The notes below the pieces were generated by a model. That model searched no databases, had not been told where the DNA came from, and saw only the letters and a program-made list of their open reading frames with translations. DNA of 64,000 bases from Apostichopus japonicus. Taxonomy: Eukaryota > Echinodermata > Holothuroidea > Aspidochirotida > Stichopodidae. Both the position numbers and the translations under genes were made by a program. The DNA lies in NCBI RefSeq assembly GCF_037975245.1, contig NC_092572.1:1773501-1837500 (forward strand). The letters are read 5' to 3'. Below are positions 1-12,000 of the stretch, in pieces; the first letter of the stretch is position 1; every line of letters starts with the position of its first letter.

Positions 1-443
1 AGCAATATCCATCCAAAGTAGTGAGTTGCCATTTCTCATACTTTCTAGATAAAGTAGCTGTTATTAATCATGCCATGTTGTTATAACAAATCATAAGGAA
101 TTTGATTTTCTCACGGACGTCCATGCATCCGTATTATCTGTGTTGCACCGCAACCCTTTCTTTTTCCCCGGGTGTGATGAATATCATCTTAGGAAGGATA
201 CCGAATAAACAGCGTAGACTTAGAGAAGCTGGTATGATCTTCTTAAGATAGCAAGACGATCAAGTTACACTATTACTAACATGTCAAAGAGCTGATACCT
301 TTCTGAACAGACAGTTACAGGAATAGAAAACATAATTCAACATTGTTCCAAAACTTATTAGATTTCTGATACTTTGTACTATAAAAAATAAATACGTAAT
401 CATTTTGTTTAGTCTCTTGTATTGATTTCTTTGACTCTTTAAG
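1..443 (+). other. Decayed sequence upstream of kinase exon, copy A
   Basis: No open exon can be supported here. The stretch around 190-265 resembles the sequence at about 60540-60640 just upstream of the matching exon in copy B (shared pieces such as the block around gagaagctggtatgatctt). Both copies carry stops in every frame at this place. In a tyrosine kinase the exon before the hinge exon would encode the N-lobe, so this may be intron or the relic of an N-lobe exon. Confidence 0.3.
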
Positions 444-918
444 ATAAATTGTTCCTTATAAGTGAGCACCTCGTTTGTGAAACTATGCAGGATTTCTTGT
501 CACGTGATACTAAAGATAAAGGGGACTACTACTGTTGTAGTTCATTGTCAGTTCCTGACGTCATCAAACACGTAGCGGGAATTTTGGAAGGAATGGACAT
601 TATTAAAACATTCGGGGTAAGTAATAAAACGAAAACCTTTGAATTGTACAAGCAATGACCAAAATAATGTACTATTACCTACCCGTCTTCCGTTAAAACA
701 TTGCTATTAATAAACATCGTTTTCAATCAATAACGAGGGCTTGTACCTATTCGCCCGTGCATCTTAACAGTACCTGTTTATTTTGCTTCTTTGGTTAGTT
801 TCTTCACCCTGGCCTATCAATCAAAAAGGTTTTACTAACCAAGGAAGGGCAAGTCAAATTATTTGACTTCTGTCTGGCACGCGATGCTCCGAAAATAGCC
901 GCTCTTAAGAAGGCACAG
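444..918 (+). CDS. Pseudokinase receptor copy A, kinase exons 1-2 (gene continues at 27782)
   Basis: There are two exons. 444-616 (acceptor ctctttaag, donor GTAAGT) encodes the hinge and alphaD-alphaE region, with LFLISEHLV and VIKHVAGILEGMD; this matches the tyrosine-kinase pattern 'EyM..GdL...ia.GMeyL'. 799-918 (acceptor ttggttag, donor GTAAGA) encodes the catalytic and activation-loop start: FLHPGL, KVLLTKEGQVKLFDFCLAR. The catalytic loop HRDLAARN is replaced by HPGLSIKK and DFG by DFC, so the catalytic Asp is missing and no phosphotransfer is expected. Exons are 173 and 120 bp, identical in length and phase to copy B at 60825-60997 and 61236-61355. The N-lobe and ectodomain would lie left of the window. 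The next exon is 27782-27896, beyond the 26.2 kb insertion. The family assignment is firm; expression is unknown. Confidence 0.75.
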
Positions 919-1188
919 GTAAGATAAATGGTGATGCCACTGGTCTGTCTCATAGTCCGGCTCATTCATTTGTTTACATCAACTACGAAATGAACCATAT
1001 ATATTTACAGTAAGCATCTATAAAATGTGTATACAATGTCGAAAAAGTAGGGAAAAATCCTAACTCTGTAATAATTCATCAATGCAGTTGGTTTACACGA
1101 AGAAACGTATGTACGAATTAAACTAGGGAAATGTTTGGGATAAATGGATATGTTATGTTTTATTTAACATTAAGGATAAACTCGGTTA

Positions 1189-1193
1189 GCATA
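1189..1193. repeat. Left target-site duplication of Gmr1-type element (GCATA)
   Basis: GCATA directly precedes the LTR terminus TGTCACG at 1194. The same five bases follow the outer LTR end at 27406-27410. A 5 bp duplication is normal for Ty3/gypsy integrases. The pairing shows that everything in between arrived as one element that was itself later enlarged. Confidence 0.9.
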
Positions 1194-1708
1194 TGTCACG
1201 GGTAAGGTAAAACTATTTGCTGGACAACGTAAATACTCGAGGCGGATGGCGTGTGTCTTTTCTATGAGTTTTATTTACTCCTCGTAACCAGGGGCAAAAA
1301 CCCTGAAACACAACGTAAAATGTACGCATTGTATAAACAAATATTTCACACAAATTAGACGTTACATCGGCAATATGAAACATATCAAACATGCATTGAT
1401 CTCGCTGTATGATCCCATGATTTTACACCTTATTAACACTTATCACCTATTTACAATATGCCCTCCCTATACAGACATTCGATACTAACAAACTTCTCAA
1501 AAATATATTTTATATGTGCTTTCCAATCTCTAACATATTTCGGCCTCGCTACACTCAAATAAGAAACAAGAATACGACTAACTAGTTGCGTTCCCTCTAC
1601 TGCATAGTAAGGTTTGATTTAGTATACATAAGAAAATGAGACAATTACGGAATTCGGTCAGTTTCCGGCTTTTTACACGTATCGGTACGTCCTTTACGAT
1701 ATATTACA

Positions 1709-1776
<68 letters not shown>

Positions 1777-2203
1777 CCACGAATTCACCAGCAGGGAACT
1801 GAAGTTGCCCCTACATATACTATATCAGGATAGTGAAGTACTGCGGGCTAACGTCGCCCAACGGACATCGTGTCCAACTGCAACAAGTAACTGCTGTGGT
1901 GCACCCAGCACCCTTGCACCAAGTATACTATACCAAACACGAATACCACGCCCTGACCTGCTTACCCGGCCTATTCATACCAACCCTTTACCTGCATTTT
2001 ATGCAAATTAATCTATACAAAGACTTGCACAAATTCCATTGATGCCCGTCGAGCAATCAGTGAATTAAACAAAGCATATACTAGAATGTCGTATGTTACT
2101 AATTTGAACTTCGTGAGCAACACAGACAACAAATGAATATTCATCAGTAAATTTATACAGCTGCACGATAGTCGTTAGACTTGCGTCAAGCATACTCGTG
2201 ACA
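1194..2203 (-). repeat. 3' LTR of Gmr1-type element, intact
   Basis: 1010 bp LTR with inverted ends TGTCACG...CGTGACA. It contains a TA microsatellite at about 1711-1775. The two non-microsatellite parts match 6947-7463 and 26977-27405 almost base for base. Confidence 0.92.
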
Positions 2204-2216
2204 CATCCCCCTTCTT
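2204..2216 (-). other. Polypurine tract of Gmr1-type element
   Basis: On the minus strand AAGAAGGGGGATG lies immediately upstream of the 3' LTR start TGTCACG. This is the expected position of the plus-strand primer in LTR elements. Confidence 0.75.
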
Positions 2217-2345
2217 AAGATAATTTACGAGAGAACATACAGAGTATAAAACTTCCTTTTCTTTACACAGAATTAACTTATATACAAAACGAGCTCAATA
2301 TTCTATAACCAGCGAGTTACATATAGAACATTCAACATATACTTC

Positions 2346-5300
2346 TCAAGCTGGGCAACGACTTAAAAAGTCCGCTCCATAGTTCTCTGAACCTTTGATT
2401 GCCTTAATTACAAATCTGAATGGCTGAATACATAAGGCCCATCTAAGCACTCTGCTGTTCTTTATCTTGGCCTTATTTATGTACACCAACGGATGGTGGT
2501 CCGTTTCCAACAAAAATTCAACCCCGTACAAGTAAATCTGAAACTTTTCCATGGCCCAAACAACAGCTAGACATTCTTTCTCAATGGTAGCATATTTAAC
2601 TTCTCGAGGCTGCAACTTTCTACTGGCGAAACATATTGGGTACTTTACGCCATCCTCTTCCTGCATGAGTACTGACCCAACCCCTACATCCGAAGCGTCA
2701 CATCTAAGAATGAATGGTTTCGACATGTCGGGTAGGTGCAAGATTGGTGCGGAAGCTAGCCTAGATTTTAACGTTTCAAATGCAGCACCCTGAGAAGAAC
2801 CCCATTTAACCCTGTTTGGATTAGAACCTCGCGTGAGATCAGTTAAGGGAGCTGAAATGGCCGCGAAGTTTGGTATAAACCGACTATAATAGCCAGCAAG
2901 TCCCATAAATGATCTCACTTCCTTTTTTGTAGTAGGTATCGACGCATTTAAAACCTTCTGCACCTTGTCGGGCTGAGGGCTCAAGATCCCTTCCCCAACC
3001 ACGTAACCTAAAAATTCTAACGATGAGTAACCAACAAAACACTTTGTTGGTCGCGCTGTAAGTCCGGCGCTCCTAAGACGCTTAAGCACTGTTGCCATCA
3101 GTTCTACATGACTATCCCATTCTGTGGAGAACATTAATATATCGTCGATGTAGTGAACAGTGATTTGCAACCCATCAAGCAGCCTGCGCATCATACGCGT
3201 AAATACGGCAGAAGCGTTGACAACACCAAAAGGCATGACTTTGAATTGATACATTCCTTGATGCGTTACAAAAGCTAGTTTCTTTCTCTCTTCTACGGCA
3301 ACCGGTATCTGCCAATAACCTTTTGATAGATCTATTTTTGTAAAATACTTCCCCTTAGATACCTTTGCCATCAAGTCCTCAACACTGGGAATAGGTTCGG
3401 GGTCAAATAAAGCAATCTTGTTAAGCTTTCTAAAGTCAACACAAAACCTGTTTGACCCGTCTTTTTTGCGAACCAACACTATTGGCGATGCGTACGGCGA
3501 ATAAGACCTTTCAATAACATCAGTTTCTAACATGTTCTCTATTTCTTCCTCTATAACCTTTTGCGTACTCAATGGAATTGGATACGGTCCACTTCTTACA
3601 ACTTCATCCGTTACCAATGGCAACGTATACTCAAGTAAATTCGTACGACCAGGAGTATCGGTTAACACATCTCTGAATTCAGACAATACAAGCGAAACCT
3701 CTTTTGCTTTGTTTTTCACATTGACATCTCTAAAACATTCTTTTGATTTAGAAGGAGGTAGTACTATGATAAACTTATCTGTTTCAGAATTATTTTCCTT
3801 AATGATCGCGCAAGATCCACTCTGCTCCTCTAACACACTCCCAGCTGACGTAATATCAACATTTCGATCGGATGTTCGAACAAAATATTTCTTTAGTAAG
3901 TTTGCGTGAAATGTTTTGAGTTTTTCCTCTTTGTTGACTCTATAGTCGTACTTGCCTACCTTTCCTACAATATGATAAGGCCCTTTCCACTGCATAGTTA
4001 GCTTGTTACTGTCTGTAGGTAACAAAATTAGAACTTGGTCATCGACATTGAATTTTCGATCACGTGCCCTTGCGTCATAACATTTCTTGTATCTACTAGA
4101 CGACTTGGCCAGCTCGTTTTGAGCCAAATAACATGTTTCCTCAAGTCTTTCTTTCAAATCGATCACATACTGATAGGTAGTTTTAACTTCTTCCTCCTCT
4201 ATTTCACCCGTCCACAAATCTTTCAAGATACCCATTGGCCCTCGGACCGTCCTCCCATACAACAATTCAAATGGGGAGAATCCTAGTGATTCTTGGGGGA
4301 CCTCACGATAAGCAAACAGCAGGGCGGGTAAAAATCGATCCCAATCACGTGGTCTTTCAGCAGACATACGCCTTAACATTTTTTTTAACGTACCGTTAAA
4401 TTTCTCAACCAAGCCGTTGCAAATTGGATGGTAAGGTGTAGTGGTTAGTTGTTTGATCTGCAATACCCGACTAATCTCCCTCATGAGATCGGAAGTAAAC
4501 TGACTTCCCATGTCGGTCAGAATTTCTTTGGGAAACCCCACCCTAGTAAATATCTCGAGTAGAGCTTCGGCTACACGCTCTGTTTCAATAATAGGCAGAG
4601 CAACTGCCTCTGGGAACCTCGTAGCATAATCTACTAAAGTCAATACATATCTATTCCCTCGATCTGACACTGGAGCTAACGGACCCACTAAATCGATAGC
4701 TACCCTATGAAACGGAGTGTCTATGAGTGGCATGCGTCCTAACGGTACTTTGGAGATTCTACCCTTCGAAACCGTTCTCTGGCATATATCACAAGACATA
4801 CAAAACATTTTCACATCGTTTTGGATACCAGGCCAATAGAAATTGTTCGTGATCCTATCGTATGTTTTTTTGACACCTAGGTGACCCGACAATGGCGCTT
4901 CGTGGCCCACACTTAACACTTTGTTTCGAAACCTTTCAGGCATCACTACCTGACGAAATTCTTTGTCACCTCTTGACTTCGCCGACTTGAATTTACGAAA
5001 CAATACATTATTTACTATCGTAAACCTAACCTCATTTCCACCTCTCGTCATTTTGACATTACCAGTCTTTGCTATGTCATACAATTTGGCAAAACTAGGC
5101 TCGTCTTTCTGAGCCTGTATCAATTCTTCTCTACTAATATCTACCTCCTCCGACTTTGCGGTTCTCAAAGGCTTGAGAGGTTTCTCCCTTTTTTGCTTTT
5201 GAGCTCGGGTCTCGACAGCACCACTTACAGAACCTAAATCCTTACCACTACTTTCAAATTGAGGGGGATTCCAATTCGGGTCTGGGTCCTGTGGTTCTCT

Positions 5301-6767
5301 GACACCATTGATATTTCCCAGAATTAAATCATATAACGGACTTTCCATTACTAGAGCCTCCACTTCTCCCTGATAAAATGGCGTATCAACAGCAATAACA
5401 GCAACTGATACGTCACGTACTGTACCATCAAGAAGAACACAACGTTTGTTTACACCTGTGAACTTTGAAGGGTCAACGAATTTCCTCCGAGCTACAACCG
5501 TAGTGCAACCTGTGTCCCTTAATACCGACACCTTTGACAACCCAATGTAACCATCCCTCACAGGCATACATCCATAATTGGTTTCTACAGCACTTACTTT
5601 AGGCAGACCGTGTTTAACATTGTCCTCCCCTACCAGTAATTCGGAGTCGGTTTGACAAGCGGCCGCCCTTTCTTTTACCTCTGCCTTAGAGTCACTACCC
5701 TCTGACAAACCTGCACCCCTGTCATAGCTACGACCTTTTGAGGCATATGTACCCCTATGTTTCTTACAATCGCGAGAAACATGACCCACGTCGCTACAAT
5801 TATAACATTTCTTGTTCTTATTCCACTCCTTGCCTTTATCTACCTGCTTTTCAAACTGTAAATTGTGGCTAGATTCTTGTTTTGAAGAACATTTCTTGTC
5901 CCACTGTTTACCCCTGGCGTCGACATAACGATCAGCCCTATAAGCCATGTCTTTGACACTAACAGGTTGTCCCTCTTTAACAAATATACGAAGATCCTTA
6001 GGACACATACTATAAAATTGATCTTTAACCATGAAGTCTAGCATACCTTCATAAGACTTAGTCGTATTGCTAAGGTCTACCCAGCGTTCCAAGTAACCTG
6101 TGAGTCTATCCACTAATTGGATGTAGTTTTCCCCTCCTTCAAGCTTTGAACCTCTAAACTTTCTACGAAAACCATCGGCATTCATATCATAAATACAAAG
6201 TAACGCTTTCTTAAGGATGTCATAATTCTTAGAATCATCATCGGACAATCTTGAATAAACATTAAGGGCTTTGCCCGTTAACAAGGCACTCAACAATATG
6301 GCCCATTCTGATCTGACTTTTCCTGCCGCGGTTGAGTACCTCTCGAACCTTTTTAGGTATGAGTCAATATCGTCTGTTTTTTCGTTAAAACATGGTATCT
6401 CAGGCTTTTTGAACGGTGACATTTGCGGCGAGCCTACATCCGGTTTTCCTGAGGACCGCGTCTTCACGTTTTCCTCTGCAATTCTTAGTTCAATTTCTTT
6501 CAACTCCTTTTGATGTTCTCGCTCCCTCTGTCTTTCGTCCCTTGTCTGTGCATCCAGATTCTTTGCAAAATCAATTAGCGCCTGCCCTTTGAGGTCAAGG
6601 CTTTCTCCCATTTCGATATAATTTTGAAACTCTGCCATTTTAGGCAATTCTGTAGTGACGAGGGACACGAAATTAACACATAAGATCAATGAAATGCGAA
6701 CAATAATAATCACCTCCTTCATCCCAGAACGAGCTCCCATAACAATTAGAGTAAAACTTGCTAACAC
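2346..6767 (-). CDS. Gag-Pol polyprotein of Gmr1-type Ty3/gypsy element, order Gag-PR-IN-RT-RH
   Basis: One uninterrupted 1473-residue frame. Domains in order: Gag, probably starting at Met44 (base 6638, MAEFQNY) because residues 1-43 are an unrelated hydrophobic extension; CCHC zinc knuckle 321-334 (CYNCSDVGHVSRDC); aspartic protease with D418-T-G; integrase zinc finger H622, H629, C659, C662; integrase core D692, D752, E788 (D-D-35-E spacing); reverse transcriptase with YIDD at 1206-1209; RNase H with D1357, E1396 or E1398 and D1423. Integrase lies upstream of reverse transcriptase, the reverse of normal Ty3/gypsy. This order defines the Gmr1 group described from deuterostomes. All catalytic residues I can check are present and there is no frameshift, so the copy may be competent or recently so. 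Confidence 0.95.
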   Translation of the reverse strand: MLASFTLIVMGARSGMKEVIIIVRISLILCVNFVSLVTTELPKMAEFQNYIEMGESLDLKGQALIDFAKNLDAQTRDERQREREHQKELKEIELRIAEENVKTRSSGKPDVGSPQMSPFKKPEIPCFNEKTDDIDSYLKRFERYSTAAGKVRSEWAILLSALLTGKALNVYSRLSDDDSKNYDILKKALLCIYDMNADGFRRKFRGSKLEGGENYIQLVDRLTGYLERWVDLSNTTKSYEGMLDFMVKDQFYSMCPKDLRIFVKEGQPVSVKDMAYRADRYVDARGKQWDKKCSSKQESSHNLQFEKQVDKGKEWNKNKKCYNCSDVGHVSRDCKKHRGTYASKGRSYDRGAGLSEGSDSKAEVKERAAACQTDSELLVGEDNVKHGLPKVSAVETNYGCMPVRDGYIGLSKVSVLRDTGCTTVVARRKFVDPSKFTGVNKRCVLLDGTVRDVSVAVIAVDTPFYQGEVEALVMESPLYDLILGNINGVREPQDPDPNWNPPQFESSGKDLGSVSGAVETRAQKQKREKPLKPLRTAKSEEVDISREELIQAQKDEPSFAKLYDIAKTGNVKMTRGGNEVRFTIVNNVLFRKFKSAKSRGDKEFRQVVMPERFRNKVLSVGHEAPLSGHLGVKKTYDRITNNFYWPGIQNDVKMFCMSCDICQRTVSKGRISKVPLGRMPLIDTPFHRVAIDLVGPLAPVSDRGNRYVLTLVDYATRFPEAVALPIIETERVAEALLEIFTRVGFPKEILTDMGSQFTSDLMREISRVLQIKQLTTTPYHPICNGLVEKFNGTLKKMLRRMSAERPRDWDRFLPALLFAYREVPQESLGFSPFELLYGRTVRGPMGILKDLWTGEIEEEEVKTTYQYVIDLKERLEETCYLAQNELAKSSSRYKKCYDARARDRKFNVDDQVLILLPTDSNKLTMQWKGPYHIVGKVGKYDYRVNKEEKLKTFHANLLKKYFVRTSDRNVDITSAGSVLEEQSGSCAIIKENNSETDKFIIVLPPSKSKECFRDVNVKNKAKEVSLVLSEFRDVLTDTPGRTNLLEYTLPLVTDEVVRSGPYPIPLSTQKVIEEEIENMLETDVIERSYSPYASPIVLVRKKDGSNRFCVDFRKLNKIALFDPEPIPSVEDLMAKVSKGKYFTKIDLSKGYWQIPVAVEERKKLAFVTHQGMYQFKVMPFGVVNASAVFTRMMRRLLDGLQITVHYIDDILMFSTEWDSHVELMATVLKRLRSAGLTARPTKCFVGYSSLEFLGYVVGEGILSPQPDKVQKVLNASIPTTKKEVRSFMGLAGYYSRFIPNFAAISAPLTDLTRGSNPNRVKWGSSQGAAFETLKSRLASAPILHLPDMSKPFILRCDASDVGVGSVLMQEEDGVKYPICFASRKLQPREVKYATIEKECLAVVWAMEKFQIYLYGVEFLLETDHHPLVYINKAKIKNSRVLRWALCIQPFRFVIKAIKGSENYGADFLSRCPA

Positions 6768-6924
6768 CCAGTTCGTTCGTCGCTTTCTATTGTTGACGAG
6801 AATGACGCAGACGTCGGACGGCTCGTTTGGCTCTGTCGAGGGCGCTCGCGGCCCGCAAAACGTCAGACGAAGTTTCTGATGCTTAGTGCTATTGGTGGCC
6901 CGACGATAAACGACCAGACGATTA

Positions 6925-6944
6925 GATTCCCGGACAGGCCCCCA
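6925..6944 (-). other. Primer-binding site of Gmr1-type element
   Basis: Two bases inside the 5' LTR edge. The plus strand reads gattcccggacaggccccca, which looks like the 3' end of a tRNA (T-loop/T-stem GATTCCCGG, acceptor stem, CCA). Its minus-strand complement starts TGG, as a PBS should. The tRNA species is not identified. Confidence 0.75.
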
Positions 6945-6946
6945 AA

Positions 6947-7461
6947 TGTCACGGGTAAGGTAAAACTATTTGCTGGACAGCGTAAATACTCGAGGCGGAT
7001 GGCGTGTGTCTTTTCTATGAGTTTTATTTACTCCTCGTAACCAGGGGCAAAAACCCTGAAACACAACGTAAAATGTACGCATTGTATAAACAAACATTTC
7101 ACACAAATTAGACGTTACATCGGCAATATGAAACATATCAAACATGCATTGATCTCGCTGTATGATCCCATGATTTTACACCTTATTAACACTTATCACC
7201 TATTTACAATATGCCCTCCCTATACAGACATTCGATACTAACAAACTTCTCAAAAATATATTTTATATGTGCTTTCCAATCTCTAACATATTTCGGCCTC
7301 GCTACACTCAAATAAGAAACAAGAATACGACTAACTAGTTGCGTTCCCTCTACTGCATAGTAAGGTTTGACTTAGTATACATAAGAAAATGAGACACTTA
7401 CGGAATTCGGTCAGTTTCCGGCTTTTTACACGTATCGGTACGTCCTTTACGATATATTACA

Positions 7462-7523
<62 letters not shown>
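6947..7523 (-). repeat. 5' LTR of Gmr1-type element, inner part (broken in TA microsatellite)
   Basis: 6947-7463 is 517 bp and aligns without gaps to 1194-1710 with about four substitutions. It is followed by TA repeats to 7522. After that the sequence no longer matches the LTR; the missing half is found at 26977-27405. Confidence 0.92.
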
Positions 7524-7539
7524 CACTGGATTGGTATTT

Positions 7540-8480
7540 ACGTTTACTTCTCCAAGTTGGTGCTTAGGTTTACCTGAGGTGAAATGATTGGATCAACTTG
7601 AAATTTTACATCAGTATACCTTATGGTACTAGGACTGCATATCAGTCGTTATAAGTTGCTACCTATTTTTTGGGTCATTTGGCAAGGAAAAATCCAATTG
7701 GTCAAACCCTTACGGTAAACCTAAGTCTTGCTCTCAAAGTATATCCCCCAGTTGGTATATAAGTTGACCTGACGTACAGGCATCCGTAGTTTTCTTGACA
7801 GCCGCAGTTGCCTGTATTCAGTGTATACGCTCTACACTGTGTACACTGTATACGCCAGGGCTAACGCTAAAGCATACCCGTAGGCTGCATTGCATGCAAC
7901 CCAATAACAGTTTCGGCTAATATAAGATGATGTGTAGTATCTGTTCCCTGCCGATGTAAGGGGACTGGGCTTGAGATCGGGTCAGTCGTTCGCCGGGAAG
8001 TTTGGTTTTCGTGCCCAGGTTCTTTCCTTGTTGACTTTTTCTTAAAAAAGTACCGTTAACACGAAAACGTCTCACCAACAACTTCAGGTAAGGTTCCTGA
8101 GATTAGTCAAAGTTTGGTGTTATTAATAACGTTGATATTATAACGTTGTTGCATACAGCTTCACGTTATTTGTTCATACCCATATTTCAATACTATAGTC
8201 TAGACTAGCTTCTAGCCTAAAACTTGTAAGGCCTAGCCTACGTTCGACTGTAGCCTAGGGCCATAGTCCAAGTCCTAACACTACCTTAGCATTGGGTCAA
8301 GGGTAAACTGGTCTGTAGTTTGAGCTACAAATTAATACCAACTGCCAGAGAAATTAGATTTCAAGTAGGTCAGCTTAACTTCTTAGCCTACTGTGCATGT
8401 ACAGTATGTATCATATACTGTATGGCCTTAGATTTTGCTGGACAATTATGTTACTGTACATTGCCCTAATCATGACCAGA
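7540..8480. other. Left part of 19.3 kb insert, no gene
   Basis: No coding potential seen. It contains the inverted AGGTTTACC motifs near the end, a short palindrome-like block with tacactgtgtacactgtatac around 7830-7852, and CTAG-rich sequence near 8190-8270. Confidence 0.4.
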
Positions 8481-8496
8481 TACTGTAGCATGGTGG

Positions 8497-9086
8497 GCTT
8501 TTAATTGACGCACTTAAGGATTTGATCAATGATATCTATCAAGGAAAAATCCAAATTACTCAACTGTATGTGTTTTTCATATGTGTAGTTCCTCAGAAAT
8601 GTTCTGATCTCAAAATATTTAAGGTTCTGTGCTTATGCACCGTACAATTGAGCAGAATTTGACCACAAAATGTCTGCCGTGTCAAGTTCTTTCATACCCC
8701 TAAATTGACACATTTGTCGATAAGCTAACTGTAGTGTAGGCCTTAGTATACATCCATTGACTTTAGATGCTGTTTGCTATGCTCTGAGCCTCTAAGCTCT
8801 GACAGGTCATGTCCCAGAGAGTAGTGTTATCATATTGAGGTAATGTTGGGTATTTTAAGGGTGTAAGATTTCCAAATGGCCAAAAAACGTGCAAAACTGG
8901 GGGGAGGGTGTTAAAAGCTTAAAATATACCACAATTTGGTCAGCAAATACCTCAAATGGATTCAAACTCATGAAATATGTAATTCTGTTTGACTGCAAAA
9001 AAATGTTTAGGTGGCCTGCTGTATCGTTGCTAGTAATAATTTAAGGTGCGTCTATTACAGGGGTGCGTCAATTATGAAGCCTTTAC
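8497..9086. mobile_element. Possible small TIR element (about 590 bp), direct repeat with 25411-25887
   Basis: The left edge reads GGGCTTTTAATTGACGCAC and the reverse complement of the right edge reads AGGCTTCATAATTGACGCAC, an imperfect inverted pair. From 8683 to 9086 it matches 25411-25887 in the same orientation. A target duplication is not clear, so the exact ends are uncertain. Confidence 0.45.
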
Positions 9087-9099
9087 TATACTGTACAGT

Positions 9100-12000
9100 A
9101 GCAATGCCTAGATTATTAGAGACTGAAGTCACCATGCAAATGCAACTTACAAGTAGCCTGTATTGAATAAGAGATGCTACAACTGCTATAACTTTTCAAA
9201 AAGTTCTTGGAAGTCTTTACTCTCCAAAATATTCTCAGACATTCTAAACACCACTGTACTGTAAGATGTCTGAATATCCCAGTGAGGGTATCAATAAAAA
9301 CAGTTAAAGAATATAATACTAGAAAATCCAGCATCAAATTTGGACCAATGCAGAATACCTTTAATTTAAGTCTCTCAAGTGATGCATTGTGTTTCAAGTG
9401 TCTTATTTATAACTAGCCAAAATTTGTACAAAATAACAATGCCATGCATCCAAAAGGTTATTGAGTCAGTACATTTCCATAATGTAACTATTACAAAAGC
9501 TGAGTGCACCTAATTAAAAGTTAACATCCTCCAAAAATATATATAACACAAAAATTTGATAAAGCCTTCTATCCCCTCCCTTGCATATACTGTAAGTCAT
9601 TTTGTTAAGTCTACTTAGATCCACCAAGTTGACTAAATGTGCAATATTCAGTGTTAAAGATCTGAGCTCTGTATTGGCCCAAAATATATTGGAGAGAAGT
9701 GTACAATAAAAATTGAAATAATGCACATCTTCACTCTGACCATTTGATATTTATTTGATTGGCACTGTTAATGTTTTCTCAGACAAATTTGATGATCAAC
9801 ATTCTCAATCTCAAGATGAATGACAACAGCCCACTATCCAAGGGAATAACACTGTACGATGTAGCTGCCATGCAGTGAAAAAGTCAATATTGGAACGGTT
9901 GCAATCATAGCTAGAGCACAGATGCCGCCTGGGACAGACTGATGTGGTGACCTACTGCATCATTGACAGCAAAATGGAAGATATTTTCTGAATTAACCAA
10001 AAAGTAAGTTAATATTCTGTAGGTTTGACATCGCATAAACTTGATACCATAGGACTCTATTATCTCAAATACGAGTAACATCTGAGGTAATTTATTCCAA
10101 AGTTATGGAATGAAGAAAGAAACAATCAGAAGGGATGAAAACTTTTGTATGATCTGGTTAATGTGGTGGTATCTTTTCCTCTATGTCCATAGTATTTAAC
10201 TACACTAGAGCTATATCCACTCTCTGGTTTTTAATCTTAAAGGTCAATGCAAGACAACACCAAATTGTCAGGCTAGGTCCACATAAAATGTACATGCATA
10301 TTTAAATTTTGAAACCTTTACAATTGGTAAAGCTTGAATGACTTGCAATTTTTAAAAGCACTTGCTATTGTAGGGAGCTGTTTCAGCTCCAATTGAATGC
10401 ATGGCTGCATAAATAAAATGTGTAATGTTGTATACAAGGCAAGATGAATCAAGAATTAATGGGCCCAAAATGGGATGGATAAACGAATTGAAATTTACAG
10501 TGAAAATAGTATATATGAAAGGTTGTGAGATGATTAAAATATTGGCTGAATTACAGGAGATTTAGTTTTGTAAAGCAGTTCATTGTTTTCTTCATTTGTA
10601 GAGTGTGAGGTCATGTGAGGTCTAATCGGTAATCGCAAAACATTCCAAGCTATATTGCGTGTGCTATAATTGGGACCAAATCAGCATATCTTTAAGAGAA
10701 AGCTTTTCTTTTTGTACCAACAGATGGATAGATCTACAGGCTAATACAGCAAAGGATATGCTCTAATTAGAAATGCCAGGCAAGATTATCACACAGTTTA
10801 CAGTGGGGTGAATACAATCATCAACCAAGCTTTTCATCATGCTGCACATAGTGGTATACAGTAGCTCCTTGTTGGGCTTATCAATTAAAAGCTTGCATAG
10901 AAGCCGATGCCAAGCAAAGCAAAAGTATGTCCTGTAAATCGCGAACTAGATTCACACATCTCATGTATATCCTCTGGGACACAGCACATCTTTCAATGGA
11001 GTTAGGAAGTTGCTGGGAATAGTTGTTGGATTGGCACAGTAATGTAGTATTTGCTTCACATAAATGCAGAGCAGTAACAGAAAACTAACTAGTTCCAGGA
11101 TATGTTACACTGTTACACCATATAAAAGATAGAGGAAATTAATAGTATAAGCTTCAAGCAGACAGAACCAAGAGAATGCAGACCAGTCTTTATGGGAAGT
11201 CTTCTACATATTTAACTGTATAAATGGACTCATTCTTTTGCAATGTACCTCTTGAAATATTTTAGTTTGGTGACATTGTGGCACTACATGTTTTTGTAAG
11301 TATTAGGGAACATTTGCAGCTGCTTGTCAAGAACATGGAACTTGTTATACAACTGAAGTGGTCCTGATGCTTAAGTGTTGAGGTTACTGGATATTTTGCT
11401 GCCTTACCTTGCTTTAACTGTTCTTAAATGCATTTCTCATGTTTTAAGATGTTTTAATTTTGTATTCCAAACAAGATCAGCAAGCCATAGTACAGTAATT
11501 TTCAACAACCACCACACAGATACTTGTGCAGGACTAAGGGTATTTGTTAAGCAGATTACTATTATAAAAATCTTTCAAACTTTTATCCCTCAAAATCTCC
11601 AGGGGTACACTGCATTGTTTCTGAACCACAGTTTCACAATTCTACAAGTGGGGTTCAGGGGTTATGCTATGGGAAAAGTTTACAATGTTAGGCCTGACTT
11701 AATTACTGAAAGCTTGTGGTATTTTATTACACCAAGAACCAGTTTATTCTTTAAACAAAATTAAATTATTTCCCCTCAAAATTGAGGGGAGTGAATACAG
11801 CAAAGGCACATGCAACTAGCACCAATGTCATGGAAACCTAGTGCAGCCCAATGAAACATACTGTAAAACCACAACACTTGTAACTATAGGTATGAAATTG
11901 TACAATCCAGGGGTATAGTGTATAATTTTGTCCCTCCAAGCATGGAAACTCCATGATATTGTGGTAATTTGCATTGGTCACGGTATTAGATACAGCCTAT

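Noticed and set aside
3532-3909. Plus-strand frames across the retrotransposon
   Set aside because: They are antisense shadows of the intact minus-strand polyprotein.
6639-6767. First 43 residues of the polyprotein frame as a signal peptide
   Set aside because: The hydrophobic extension precedes a good internal Met (base 6638) that starts a normal Gag. An upstream leader has no parallel in this group.
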